Below are positions 9,569 through 19,639 of a stretch of 64,000 bases of DNA, in pieces. A program made the position numbers and the translations under genes. The notes below the pieces were generated by a model. It was given only the letters and a program-made list of their open reading frames with translations. It had not been told where the DNA came from and searched no databases. Source of the DNA: Microdochium bolleyi (Eukaryota > Ascomycota > Sordariomycetes > Xylariales > Microdochiaceae); contig KQ964261.1 of the NCBI GenBank assembly GCA_001566295.1, positions 62,001-126,000 on the forward strand, in the 5' to 3' direction. Position 1 is the stretch's first letter, and each line of letters begins with the position of its first letter.

Positions 9569-11344
9569 GACGAAGAAATTGCGCTGTATGACTTGTTCGT
9601 CACTGCCTGCCTTCGTGATGAGGACTGGGCTGCGAAATTAATGATCACTCGCCAGTTTCAAGTGCTTTCCGGTGACCGGTTCACCCGGAGAAAACAGGAA
9701 TGGCATGACTTGCTCCCAGGCATTATCAAGGCAATTCCAATCTTTGGGAATGATCACGACTATTTCAAGCTCTTTTGGACTTGGCACAGGCTGGCTTTGG
9801 AAGTCTGTCTAGAGCGCAAATTGACATCTTCGAGCCCTCTGGGACCGACAAGTTGTTCCTACATGGTCCAAGCGTGTAAAAGTCTGAGATTCGACGTTGG
9901 GAAAGCACTCGTACAGGACCTCAGTGCGGATGCGAGCTCGTTGCACGATGGATCGACTGCACTCGAGTGGCTGTGTATCAGCATGAAGGTCTGGGGCACG
10001 GCAGAGGAAGACTTTGTGCTCTTTCTGGTCCAGCATGGCGCGAGCATGGAGTCAAGCCATTGCCTTCCCATCCTCTGCGGTGAGAACTTCCTTGGGGACT
10101 TACCTATCAAGTTCTTCCTAGAGCACGGAAGTCTCGCCGACGAGGTTGCCGACGACGGTGAGACCCCGCTCCATATACTTTGCTCGGTGGAAGCCAAAGT
10201 CGAATATCCAATTCCACCTTCGCAGCGACTGGGTGCTGCGAAGGAAGTAGACAACTCCAAGGGGTTGTTTCAGCAATGGGACAAGTACGAACGATCAGCC
10301 CGGCTACTGCTCGAGTATGGCGCGAAGGTCAACGCTATCAGTATCACAGACGGTCAGACCCCTTTGCACCGACTGTCAAGCTCCGCGGACAGGCTATTTC
10401 CCCTTGCTTCGCTGCTGGTGGAGTATGGTGGTGACTTGCGATTGCGCGATGCAAAAGGACGAAGTCCCGTCTTTCTTGCCTGTTGTAATCCGGGGTTGTG
10501 GCATTCGACGATTGTATCCTTTCTGACTGCACTAGAGCCCAATCTCCCGGACCTCGACGATTCTATGGAATCGCCATTGTTCGAACTTGTTCTCCGCGCA
10601 CACGAGCCGAAGTCGGATTGCCTCGAGCAGTCGACCCACGGCGCCGATATCGCGGATGCCCTTGGGCACGTTCTGGGAATGGGTTTCGACATCGACTCGC
10701 CAAACATCCACGGTGAGACAGCGCTCTATTCAGTCTGCTCGCGGCCAGCGCCGTCGAATATTTGGCAGGATGAGTGCATCAGGGTTGTCGTGGAGAAGCT
10801 GCTGGCAATGGGTGCGGACCCGGGCAGAGTGCCCGCGAGCGGCATGACCTGCCTTCACCACCTTGCGAGGCACGCTCGCCGCGGCGCACTCGCAGCTCTG
10901 ATCGGCCATGCCGACACTCGGATAGACGCGCTGACCACGAAGGGAGTGACGCCCTTATTTGAGGCTGTGCTGCCCTGCGGGCCGGCAGAGAAGCACGACA
11001 CGGAGACGCAGAAAGACCGGCTGCACTGCGTCGATCTGCTGGTCATGGCAGATGCCTCGGTGGTCCATCGCAATAGCGACGGGCTGGACGTATTCGATGT
11101 GGTGCGAGCAGCAGCCGGCTGGTACAACAAGGAACTTGGTATCCAGGCTAGGCTCGAGGGGATCTTGAACCGCCCCCTTGCCGGGCAGCACGTTCTTGCC
11201 ATTTTGGAGGGTGATCGGAGGCATGACGGTCTCGCGCCGAGAGTATCTGCATGGCTTCACGACCTCTGTTGTTGCTTTTCGTTGTCCAAGGGCGATAACC
11301 GACCACTGCCAGGGGCGGGTGAGCGGAGACCTCTGTTGCTATGA
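9569..11344 (+). CDS. ankyrin-repeat C-terminal part of the same NLR frame, separated by the TAG
   Basis: The frame is the same as that of the NACHT part, open for 591 codons from just after the TAG to a TGA at 11342-11344. The sequence right after the stop (DEEIALYDLFVTACLRDEDW) is helical and protein-like and has no ATG, which argues against an independent gene start; the first ATG is at 9641. From about 9950 on, degenerate ankyrin repeats are visible: DGETPLHILC, LLLEYGAKVNA, DGQTPLHRL, LLVEYGGDLRLRDAKGRSP, HGETALYSVC, LLAMGADPGRVPASGMTCLH and TKGVTPLFEAV. In fungal NLRs such repeats form the ligand-sensing end. It could be expressed only if the stop is read through, spliced out, or if an internal promoter exists; otherwise it is the decaying tail of a pseudogene. 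The rest of the frame carries no further stops, so the lesion is single and probably recent. Confidence 0.7.
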   Translation, partial: DEEIALYDLFVTACLRDEDWAAKLMITRQFQVLSGDRFTRRKQEWHDLLPGIIKAIPIFGNDHDYFKLFWTWHRLALEVCLERKLTSSSPLGPTSCSYMVQACKSLRFDVGKALVQDLSADASSLHDGSTALEWLCISMKVWGTAEEDFVLFLVQHGASMESSHCLPILCGENFLGDLPIKFFLEHGSLADEVADDGETPLHILCSVEAKVEYPIPPSQRLGAAKEVDNSKGLFQQWDKYERSARLLLEYGAKVNAISITDGQTPLHRLSSSADRLFPLASLLVEYGGDLRLRDAKGRSPVFLACCNPGLWHSTIVSFLTALEPNLPDLDDSMESPLFELVLRAHEPKSDCLEQSTHGADIADALGHVLGMGFDIDSPNIHGETALYSVCSRPAPSNIWQDECIRVVVEKLLAMGADPGRVPASGMTCLHHLARHARRGALAALIGHADTRIDALTTKGVTPLFEAVLPCGPAEKHDTETQKDRLHCVDLLVMADASVVHRNSDGLDVFDVVRAAAGWYNKELGIQARLEGILNRPLAGQHVLAILEGDRRHDGLAPRVSAWLHDLCCCFSLSKGDNRPLPGAGERRPLLL

Positions 11345-12941
11345 GCTGGCAGCGTGTTACTTGAGCCCAAAACCTGGCGTGTGGCTCCTTCGCCTCCAGC
11401 GGGCTGTCACCCTGTGATCGTTTCATGATCTGGGAGCAGACGGACGATCAGTCACCCACAATGGCTATCATTTTGGTGACTGGGTGGGGGCATTTGACGT
11501 TCATGGTGCGATTCGGGTGAGTGTGACAGATTCAGATCCAGTACTTCGGTAATATAAATCTTTACACACCGGTGAGTCATATTACACGAAGGATCAAGGA
11601 ATTCCAAGAAGCGGGACTACATAGATGCCCATGACTCGTATTCCTAGTTCTCGCATGTGTTTGCGGTATGTATCAAGTCGACCCACAGCTTGATCACACA
11701 GAGTCTCTGTATATAATGAGGCGCTCGCTTCAATATCGAATGCACGTCTCAACAGCACTTTGTTCTTCGGCAACGAGTTGTCTTTGGATTGCCAACTTTA
11801 GAAACGTTCTGGGACAACAAGAAGCTGTTCAATTCTCTCAACCACCACCCTGGTCCCCCGCTCCCAGCCTCCGATATCGCTCGACCTAGTATCGGCTCGG
11901 GGTCTGATCACTGGAAATCGCAAATTGCTGTTGTCATTGACAACTAGCGCCCACCATGAACTGCTGGGATAGTTAGCTTCTTGTCTCTGCTCGTGAGATG
12001 TTGTCAACGGAAGGCATTAACTAGAAGATGGGTTTCGCCCCGGACCGAGGGGCGAACAACAAGTCTGAGGGCGGTAGGGCTTCCATTCCTGCAGGCTTGC
12101 GGCTCGGCCCAACCTGGATGATGCTTTCCTTATCGTACATGGACTACGTAGTTTTACAGCAGTAAGCCGCGAGAGTCAGAAGGCATGAACCCAAGATGCG
12201 CACCCCGGAACGTCGGTAAGAGATGAGGCTAATGTGCCGTAATAGGCAGGTAGGCCCTTACTCGTACGGACTCGTTCCCAGGGAACGACCGGGACGCGGG
12301 CAAGCATTCACTTCATGTAAAGGTGACTCCTTGTACACATTGCTGCAAAGAACATAGTCCGAGATCGCGGACACGACGAGTGACTGATTTGGCCGGAATA
12401 CTTCGGTATGACTCGGAGCAACATACACGCGTCTCAACAGGCGCCGCATGGGCCGCTTCTTTACGACGCACGAGAAGAGTCAACCTCGGGGGCATGACTG
12501 CATCGTGGTCTGAACAGGCTTCCAGATCCTTCGGAACAATCGGCAAGTGCTCGGTGTGACAACAAAAGCAGAGCTTAAGTGTGGCGTAGGGCCAAGAAGA
12601 CATGGCAAAAACTTCTGTCGGGTTCTAGTGAGTCGACAAGTGCTGATTGATGCGCGCCGTCCCGACTCCATCAGTAACAAACCCCGAGGCCGTTGAGGTG
12701 CCGACGAGGACGGCCGCCCCCGCAAGGGTCTTTCCTGCTGTGTTAGCGCGGGGGACCTGATCGGACTCTGGAGTCGACGGTTGCATGCATCTCTACCCTC
12801 TGGTAGCCGCTCCCCTCTTCCCCACCCCGGTCCGCACCGGCCTTGCCTCACCTCACTTATACAAAAGAAGAATCCCCTTCCCTGTGTGTATCAGCTGTCC
12901 TTACGGGGCACATTGGCCCTTCACCACAGCAAGACGCAGAC
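11345..12941. other. intergenic: NLR 3' flank and upstream region of the PLP enzyme
   Basis: No coding region is supported. A TATA-like string (CTTATACAAAAG) lies near 12857, about 85 nt before the start of the PLP enzyme. Short frames have no motif. The region looks like ordinary intergenic DNA. Confidence 0.45.
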
Positions 12942-14294
12942 ATGGCAGACCCAGCAACCTCCCCGCCGCTGACCCGGGCCGGCGTCCAGGCCGCCCACGA
13001 GCGCATCCGGCCGTATGTCCACCACACGCCCACGCTCACCAACGCCACGCTCACGGCCCTGGCATCCTCTCCCCGCACGCCATCATCATCATCACCCGCC
13101 ACGGCGGCCAAGGAGACGGCAGACACGACCAGCTCGGCAGAGGCCGAGGCCCGCGCCGAGGTCGGCGAGACCACAGCCCCCGTCAACGGCTCCGGCAAGA
13201 AAGCCCCCGTGATGCGGCTGTATTTCAAGTGCGAGAACATGCAGCGCATCGGCGCGTTCAAGGCCCGCGGTGCCTTCCACGCACTCGGCCGGCTGATCGA
13301 CGAGCCCGGCTGGCTCGAGGGCGGTGGCAGGGAAAAGGGCGTCGTCACTCACAGCTCGGGGAACCACGCCCAGGCTCTCTCCCTCGCGGCCAGACAGCAC
13401 GGGATCCCGGCACACATTGTCATGCCTACAATAAGTCCCCCTCCGAAGATCGCCGCGACCCGCGGCTACGGCGCCAATATCCGGTTCAGCGGCAGCACGA
13501 GCACCGAGCGCGAGGCCGAGGTCGCCAAGGTCCAGGCGGAGACCGGCGCGCGGCTGATTCCGCCGTACGACCACCCGGACATTATCCTCGGCCAGGGCAC
13601 GCTGGGGCTGGAGCTGCAGGAGGATGCTGCGGCGCTCATCGCGGCCGAGGAGCAGGACGCCGCTGTGGACGGTGCCGCATTCTTCGACTACCGCGCCCCC
13701 GAGAGCAAGACCCTCGAGCGGAACCTTCGCCGGCAGGGCAGCAGCGCCACCGCCAACGGAAACACATCACCGGCCAAGAAGACCCGCAAGGGCCTCGACG
13801 TGATCCTCGCCCCCTGCGGCGGCGGCGGCATGCTCTCCGGTGTCGCCCTATCCTGCGAAGGGACGGGCATCAAGGTCTTCGGCTGCGAGCCGTCCCACCA
13901 GGGCGCCGACGACGCGAAGCGGGGTTACGAGTCCGGGCAGCGCGTCAGGACGGTCAAGACCCTGACCATCGCCGACGGCCTGCGCACGCCGCTGGGCGAT
14001 TACCCATGGGGCGTCATCTACGAGCGCAAGCTCGTCAGCGGGTTCTACAGCGTCGGCGAGGAGCAGATCAAGGCGGCCATGCGGCTCGTGTACGAGCGCA
14101 TGAAGATGGTCATCGAGCCGAGCGCCGCGGTCCCGCTGGCCGTCGCGCTGTACGACGAAGGGTTCAGGGACATGGTGAGCCGCGAGGCCGGCGAGGAAGG
14201 GTGGGACGTCGGCATCGTGTTCAGCGGTGGGAACGTCGAGCTCGGGATGCTGGGCGAGCTGTTTGCCGCGAAGCCGGAGGGGGAGGGAGCGTGA
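12942..14294 (+). CDS. serine racemase / threonine(serine) dehydratase-like PLP enzyme (fold type II)
   Basis: An intronless gene of 450 residues. The Schiff-base lysine is K107 in RIGAFKARGA; the substrate loop SSGNHAQ is at 138-144; the phosphate-binding glycine loop CGGGGM is at 292-297; SGGNVELG near the C-terminus matches the cofactor ring contact of this family. These enzymes racemise or deaminate serine and threonine. Typical serine racemases have about 320-340 residues. The surplus comes from two low-complexity insertions: residues about 41-89 (Ser/Ala/Thr-rich, between the first helices and the catalytic lysine) and about 228-284 (containing FFDYRAPESK and a charged segment, just before the glycine loop). 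There is no ACT regulatory domain, which argues against biosynthetic Ilv1. I chose ATG 12942 because the frame upstream is leader-like; an in-frame ATG at 12843 is possible. Substrate preference cannot be settled from sequence. Confidence 0.9.
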   Translation: MADPATSPPLTRAGVQAAHERIRPYVHHTPTLTNATLTALASSPRTPSSSSPATAAKETADTTSSAEAEARAEVGETTAPVNGSGKKAPVMRLYFKCENMQRIGAFKARGAFHALGRLIDEPGWLEGGGREKGVVTHSSGNHAQALSLAARQHGIPAHIVMPTISPPPKIAATRGYGANIRFSGSTSTEREAEVAKVQAETGARLIPPYDHPDIILGQGTLGLELQEDAAALIAAEEQDAAVDGAAFFDYRAPESKTLERNLRRQGSSATANGNTSPAKKTRKGLDVILAPCGGGGMLSGVALSCEGTGIKVFGCEPSHQGADDAKRGYESGQRVRTVKTLTIADGLRTPLGDYPWGVIYERKLVSGFYSVGEEQIKAAMRLVYERMKMVIEPSAAVPLAVALYDEGFRDMVSREAGEEGWDVGIVFSGGNVELGMLGELFAAKPEGEGA

Positions 14295-15470
14295 GAGACG
14301 AAATGCAGAGTCGGCTGTGACGTGGTAGGACGAGTGAACATGCCGCGGGAGCCGTCCTCGATTGGTCTTCAGGACGTGGACGAGTCCATTCAGGCCCTGC
14401 CGTCGGCAGACAAAACCCGTGGGCCACCATCGAGCGAGGAAACAGAGGTCTCGATAGATCTTGACCAGACCCCAGATCACACAAGGTAGAGCACGTCAGG
14501 GACACCTCTGATGACCATGCCACATCCTATTAGAGTTCACTATAGATCCATATGACAAAGTAAACATAGCAGCGTGGGCAACAGACACATTTCAGTCGAT
14601 CGGCACTTGAGCTGTAGCTTCTTCTCGTCCTTGACAATGGACTTTGTATTATATTGTCGCCCTTTCCTGGCCACTTAACCCGTCAGTCATGACCGACTGG
14701 TTTAATTAAGCGATGCCCCTCCAATGAGCTGTATGTGTGTGTGTGGACAGACACCCTGGCTCTCCACCTGAGATACCCCTTCTCTGCCTCCACGCTCCTA
14801 TCTGTTGTTTCCGTTTTTATGTTTGTCCCGCGAGGTTGACTGAAATCTAATGTGCCGTAGGTGGACGACACGCCGTTGATTCCTCCTCGTGCTCTCCGGC
14901 AATGCGACGATGCTTTTTGCCTTCGAAATGCCCCATGTGTGAATTTTGCGACACCGCAACCTGCTCCTTCTCAAAAGAACACCAAGAGCAGATCCAAAAG
15001 ACAGGGTGCCTACAAAAGAGCCCAAAAGAAACGCTGGTGAAAGCAAGTACCAAAGGAAAGCGAGTTGTTCCTCAAGTGTGAGAGAAGCATTGCCAAAAAG
15101 AGACAGCCCAAAATCAAAGGAAGGCCTGTTTGTGTTCAACCAACACCCAAAAATGCTGAAAATGGGGGGAAGGGGGATATCCTCGAGGGGACTATGCTCC
15201 CAACAAATATCGAATGTGAAAGGGTTCTCGCGCTGGGGTATCATCTGCTCGCGCACGTGCTTGCTTGCTATAGATCGATCCGAGGCTGAAATGAAGACCG
15301 AAGGGGTATTGGCGAAAGTGAAGAAAAGAAGATGCAAAATCAGGAACCAATAGCTTTGTGTCGCTGCCTCAACATAAGACAGTCAAGTTTGGATTTGTTC
15401 AAAGAATGAAGCAACGAAAGAGCGGTAAAGCCAGAAGCGACTGGCCGCGCGGTGTCTCGGGAGTCAAGCA
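14295..15470. other. intergenic between convergent genes (PLP enzyme and apsA)
   Basis: Both neighbours end here, so this holds two 3' UTRs. The part from about 14,530 to 15,420 is A/T-richer. A 179-codon frame on the minus strand (14798-15337) shows no motif and has an irregular composition; I treat it as part of the apsA 3' flank. Confidence 0.45.
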
Positions 15471-18400
15471 TCAGAACCCACGGAAAGGATCGTTCCGGAA
15501 GTAGTCGTCATCCGCTGTGGTGCGGCTGCCGCCATAGACAGACTCGGTGTTGCGAGTGCCACGCGAGGTGAAGCTGTCACGCCTGGTCCTGCTTCGACTG
15601 CGGTTGCGGCGGATCTCTTTGCTGCGCCGTCGTGCCCTGTACCGCCACTCCTCAGTCTCGTTCGGGTGCTCCTCGAACCGGGGGAAGGCAAGGGGGCTAA
15701 TGAATGCCTCCATGCGTACTGTCCCGAGGGCCTCGAAGAAGTTGTTGGTAGGTGGCCGAGAAGACGCCTCCGACGTTCGCACCGAGCTCATCGCCCAGCT
15801 GGGGCCGCTGGAGGCCTGCGACTGGTAGACATCAGAGGATGCGGCCGTGCCGATACTGTTCCCCGCGATACTGCTGTTTGTGGTGTGGTAGCTGCCAGTG
15901 CCGGTGCCGGGGCCAGAAAAGCCTCGGAAGGACAAGGGTGGCGGTATATGGCCGCCAGTGTTGCTCCTCTTGCGCCCATGGAGCATGACCTGGTTTGCAC
16001 GCTCGTGCACACGTTCCTGGTTTCTCTCATGGAAACGCGGGATGAAAGGTGGCTCGGCGGCCTCCTTAGACAATTCTCGTGAATGGGGGACCTGCGGAAC
16101 AAAATTGCTCTCCGGGAAGTTGAAACTCTCCTTCTCGTTCATCTTGTACTCTCCGTTACGCCCCGCCATATTTGGGTTCTTGCCTTTTGTCAGCCTGATT
16201 GAGTCGCGTATGCCACCACGTTTGGGTTTGGGCTTGTCCAGTTCGAAGGCCGGGACGCTTCCCATTGTTGGTACAGGAGCTGCAGCATTCGTCAATGGGA
16301 GAATTTCCGGCACAGCCTGCTGTGAGTGCGCCAAGAAGGACAGTGACGTAAGCCACAAGTAGTGTCGCTCAGCAGAGGTAGCCGTGAACTTGAGAGCGCG
16401 TTCAGGCGTCAGGATGAGGATAGAGCGATTGAAGATCTGCGTGAAGCCCTTGGGTGGCGGATTGTCATCTTTGACATCCAGGACGGATTGAATGACCACT
16501 ATAGGCATATTGTTAGCATTGATCATCACAGAGGCCGGACCCGTTCATGCTTACGTTTTCTACCAGGCTTGCCCATCAGCGCATTCCCGGAGACAGGTTG
16601 CTTGCTGCTCCACAGGATCGAGCGCTCGTACGGCGCCAGCCACACCCAGCGTCTGTGCCGGTCATTGCTGTTCTCTTCGGGCCCTGCTTTGACATCGCCC
16701 ATGCCGAAAGACTTCCTCCTTCGGACATACTTGAACATCCACTCGCCCACCATCGTCTGCGCAATAGCATCCACCACGCTAGACGCCTGGGCCGAGCTGC
16801 CGACTGACTGCGTGTTGGTGTCTTCAGTGATGGTCGTGTTCGCAGTATTGGTCGACGGGCGAGACCGGTGTGTCTTGTACCGGGTGTAAGGATCTCTCCT
16901 GCCTGAAGTGAGATCATTTGTGGGCAGAGGTGGCAACCCTGGGCTCTCGAGCGCATCATCGGAGGGTGACATTGGCGGTGGCGACCGACTGCCCTGGCGC
17001 CGACCGCGGCCATACCGAGGCAGCTGAGTCGCGGATCTTACTTTGCGCAAGCTACCGCTCCTTGACGGTACGCTTCTGTGAGTTCGGCGATTGTAAGACT
17101 GGCCTGCGCGGGTTGGACTGCGCTGCCCATCGCTAGGGGCAATAAAGCTGTTCGGCGGGCGCCGGGAACTGGCCCTCGTAGGGATCGGGAACGGCGGATC
17201 CTGTGTGTCAGTCAAGCTCGGGCTCCGAGTGCGGCCCTGGTGCGACACGATGCCATTCTGGATCATGGCAGCCTTGCGCATCGCGCTGGTCCGCGATCCG
17301 GCAAGCCCGAGCGTGGGCTTCTCACCCGGCTTCGTGGACAACTTTAAGGAAGGTCTGTTTGGCGGCACTTCGCGAGACTCTGCAGCAAGACTGAAGCTGC
17401 TATAGACTTCAGAAGAGGTGAGCTTGGCTATGCTAGTAGCTGGTCCCCGCTTGAATTGGCCCTGCTCAGGTGATGATGCAACTGGTGGTGGTGACCGCTG
17501 GCTGTTGCGACTGCTGGTGTGTCTCGGCGCAGATAAAGCAGTACGGAACTCTGTGTCGCTGAGATCGCCATCCTTGAAGTCCTCGCCATCATCCGAACTG
17601 GCCTCGAAGCCTGCAAAGAGGCTACTGATACGTGGAGGACGTCTCACAAGAACATTCTCTGAAGACAGCGGCCCATTGTCGTTGTTCCCCGGATATGAAT
17701 CGTGGGTCTCCATGTCCTCCAGGTAAGGGGACTGTGGCGGCGACGATGGAAGATCCTGGCTGAAGCTCCGCTTCGAGGTCAGCCGCCTGGGGTTCCGTGG
17801 CGGTAAGGGGTTGGGACTCGGCGTGAAGTGCTCTCCTTCCTCGACCATGGCGGGGTTGGTCGCTGCAGGCGATGTTGGCCGAGAGGAGATGGTGGACGGG
17901 TGAAGATGGAGAGGTAGCCTATCTAGGCGCTGATCGACTCGGATCTCATCTGTCTGGGTGGCCACAGACTCGCAAGGGGTGTCTGTAGATAGCGATACCT
18001 GGCATCCGAAGTCCTTTACATACTGCGGCAGCCGACGATCATCTGGAGAAGCAGCTCTGCTGGTTGGTGGAATGATGCTAATGCTCGGGATGGACATGGC
18101 CGGACGCAGGATCTCCTTTTCTGCTGGGCTTCCGTCCGTCTGGGTCGAGCTGGACTGCACAGCGCGCGGCTTGGGCTGCTTCTTTTCGGGACTCGCAGGC
18201 GGCGGTGGCGCCACACGCTGAGGTAATGGTGGGATCGCTGGGGCCTTGATAGGCTCGTCCAGCGTTTGCGAGCCAGAAGACACCATCGCCGGCTTCGGTG
18301 GCGATGCTGGTAGCGGAAGTGCAGAGACGGGCCTGCTGACATAGACCCTCTTGCGGCGCTGGTTGGCCTCGACCTCAGCCTCACTGCGCGGAGAATTCTC

Positions 18401-19639
18401 CATGTCGGCGAGCTTTGGCAGCTGTGCGGGCTCTGGCGTCGACGGCTGGACGGGCTGCATCTCGGGCGAAGGAGGAGGAGAAAATTGAATCCCGGTGTCT
18501 GTGTACTGGACCTTGGGGACCACCTCCTCGTCTTCCTCGCCGTTCTCGAGAATGCCGGCTTGGAGACGATCGAAGACAGAATGGTTCACAAGCATTCTGG
18601 TGCGGCGCGCGACACTGCCAGGACGGACAGGGCTGTCGTGGCTTTGATTTCGTTGGTGGGTTCTGGACACCACGCTGTCTCGGCTGAAGGCACGGTTGTG
18701 TCCAAAGTGAGACAAAACACTCTGACGGCCATCAGGGTCCGTCTGCCAGTCATCGTCGTCCTCGAAGTTCAGCTCGTCCGCAAGACAGTGACCATTGATC
18801 TTGCCAGGACCGCTCATCATGGAGAATCGCACACTGTTGGTGAGGCTGTTCGTTCGGACGCTGCTTGCATCGTTGTCCTTTGCGACGTCCTCTTCCGATT
18901 GCCGGTCGCCTGAGCCGTGTGTGACCCCAGCATCACGCTCCTGTTGCATTATAGCAACCTCGTCGAGGACAGCCTTGAGGCGGCTATCCGCGACGTGCAG
19001 CCTGTGCTCATACTTGCGCCTTTCCTTCTCCCATTCATCCTTCTCCTGCGACCAGAGCTGATGAACCCGTTCCGAGTCCTCTTCTTGCGATCGCACCTTC
19101 TTCTGCGCAATCTCGAGGCGCTTCCGGGTATCGCTTATGGCGTCAACGGCCTCATCGCGTTCTCTGGCCAGTTCTCCTAGAGCTGATGATGTGCCTCCCT
19201 CCAGCAGCGCAAGCTGCCGTTTCAGCGATCTGCCCTCCTTCGCAGTCTGCACGGCAGCTTCTTGCAGAGCCTCTTGGCCCTCGCGCGACTCCTGCAGCGA
19301 CACTTCGAGTGTTTCGATAATCTTCAGCTTGTCCTCTTGGTCTCGACGCAGTGCGAGGATTTCGGAGACCAAACTCGCGTGAAGCGTCGGAGTAAACCGC
19401 CGTGGGTCCAGCGCACTTATCGGTTCTTCGCTCATCCGCTTGTCCCGAGTCGAGCCTTTGCGCTCGCGCTTCGATTCGGATGGCTTGGGGGGTGATGAGG
19501 ACGACACAGCCGGCGGCGTGAGGGAGCGCCGGGATTTCTTCGAACTCTTAGACAGGGCTCGGCGAGGTGTCTCTGCGGGTGTGGGTAGGGCAGGGGCCGT
19601 GTAGGCATGCCTCTCGTCTTCGGTCTCCCATGCCGCCAT
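15471..19639 (-). CDS. apsA: ApsA/Num1-like cortical anchor protein with C-terminal PH domain, two exons
   Basis: Exons are 19639-16555 and 16498-15471, joined across a 56-nt GT-AG intron (GTAAGC...CTATAG) that splits the PH domain; the product has 1370 residues. Residues 1-80 are basic and Pro/Ser-rich. About 85-225 is a long coiled coil (ILALRRDQEDKLKIIETL onwards, with many heptads). A disordered Ser/Pro-rich middle covers about 230-950. The PH domain is at about 963-1087: it begins MVGEWMFKYV, has a central RRWVWLAPYERSILWSS, and ends ERHYLWLTSLSFLAH. In Aspergillus ApsA and yeast Num1 this PH domain binds PI(4,5)P2 at the cortex while the coiled coil anchors dynein or mitochondria, allowing nuclear migration into conidia and hyphal tips. 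The rest of the C-terminus is Arg/Ser-rich. Domain order fits the family well; the gene symbol is by architecture, not by alignment. Confidence 0.88.

Noticed and set aside
12785..14320. 511-codon frame overlapping the PLP enzyme on the same strand
   Set aside because: It is Arg/His/Pro-rich without domains and is a shadow of the G/C-rich codon use in the real frame.
14798..15337. 179-codon minus-strand frame between the PLP enzyme and apsA
   Set aside because: No domain; its place just downstream of the apsA stop codon fits a 3' UTR.
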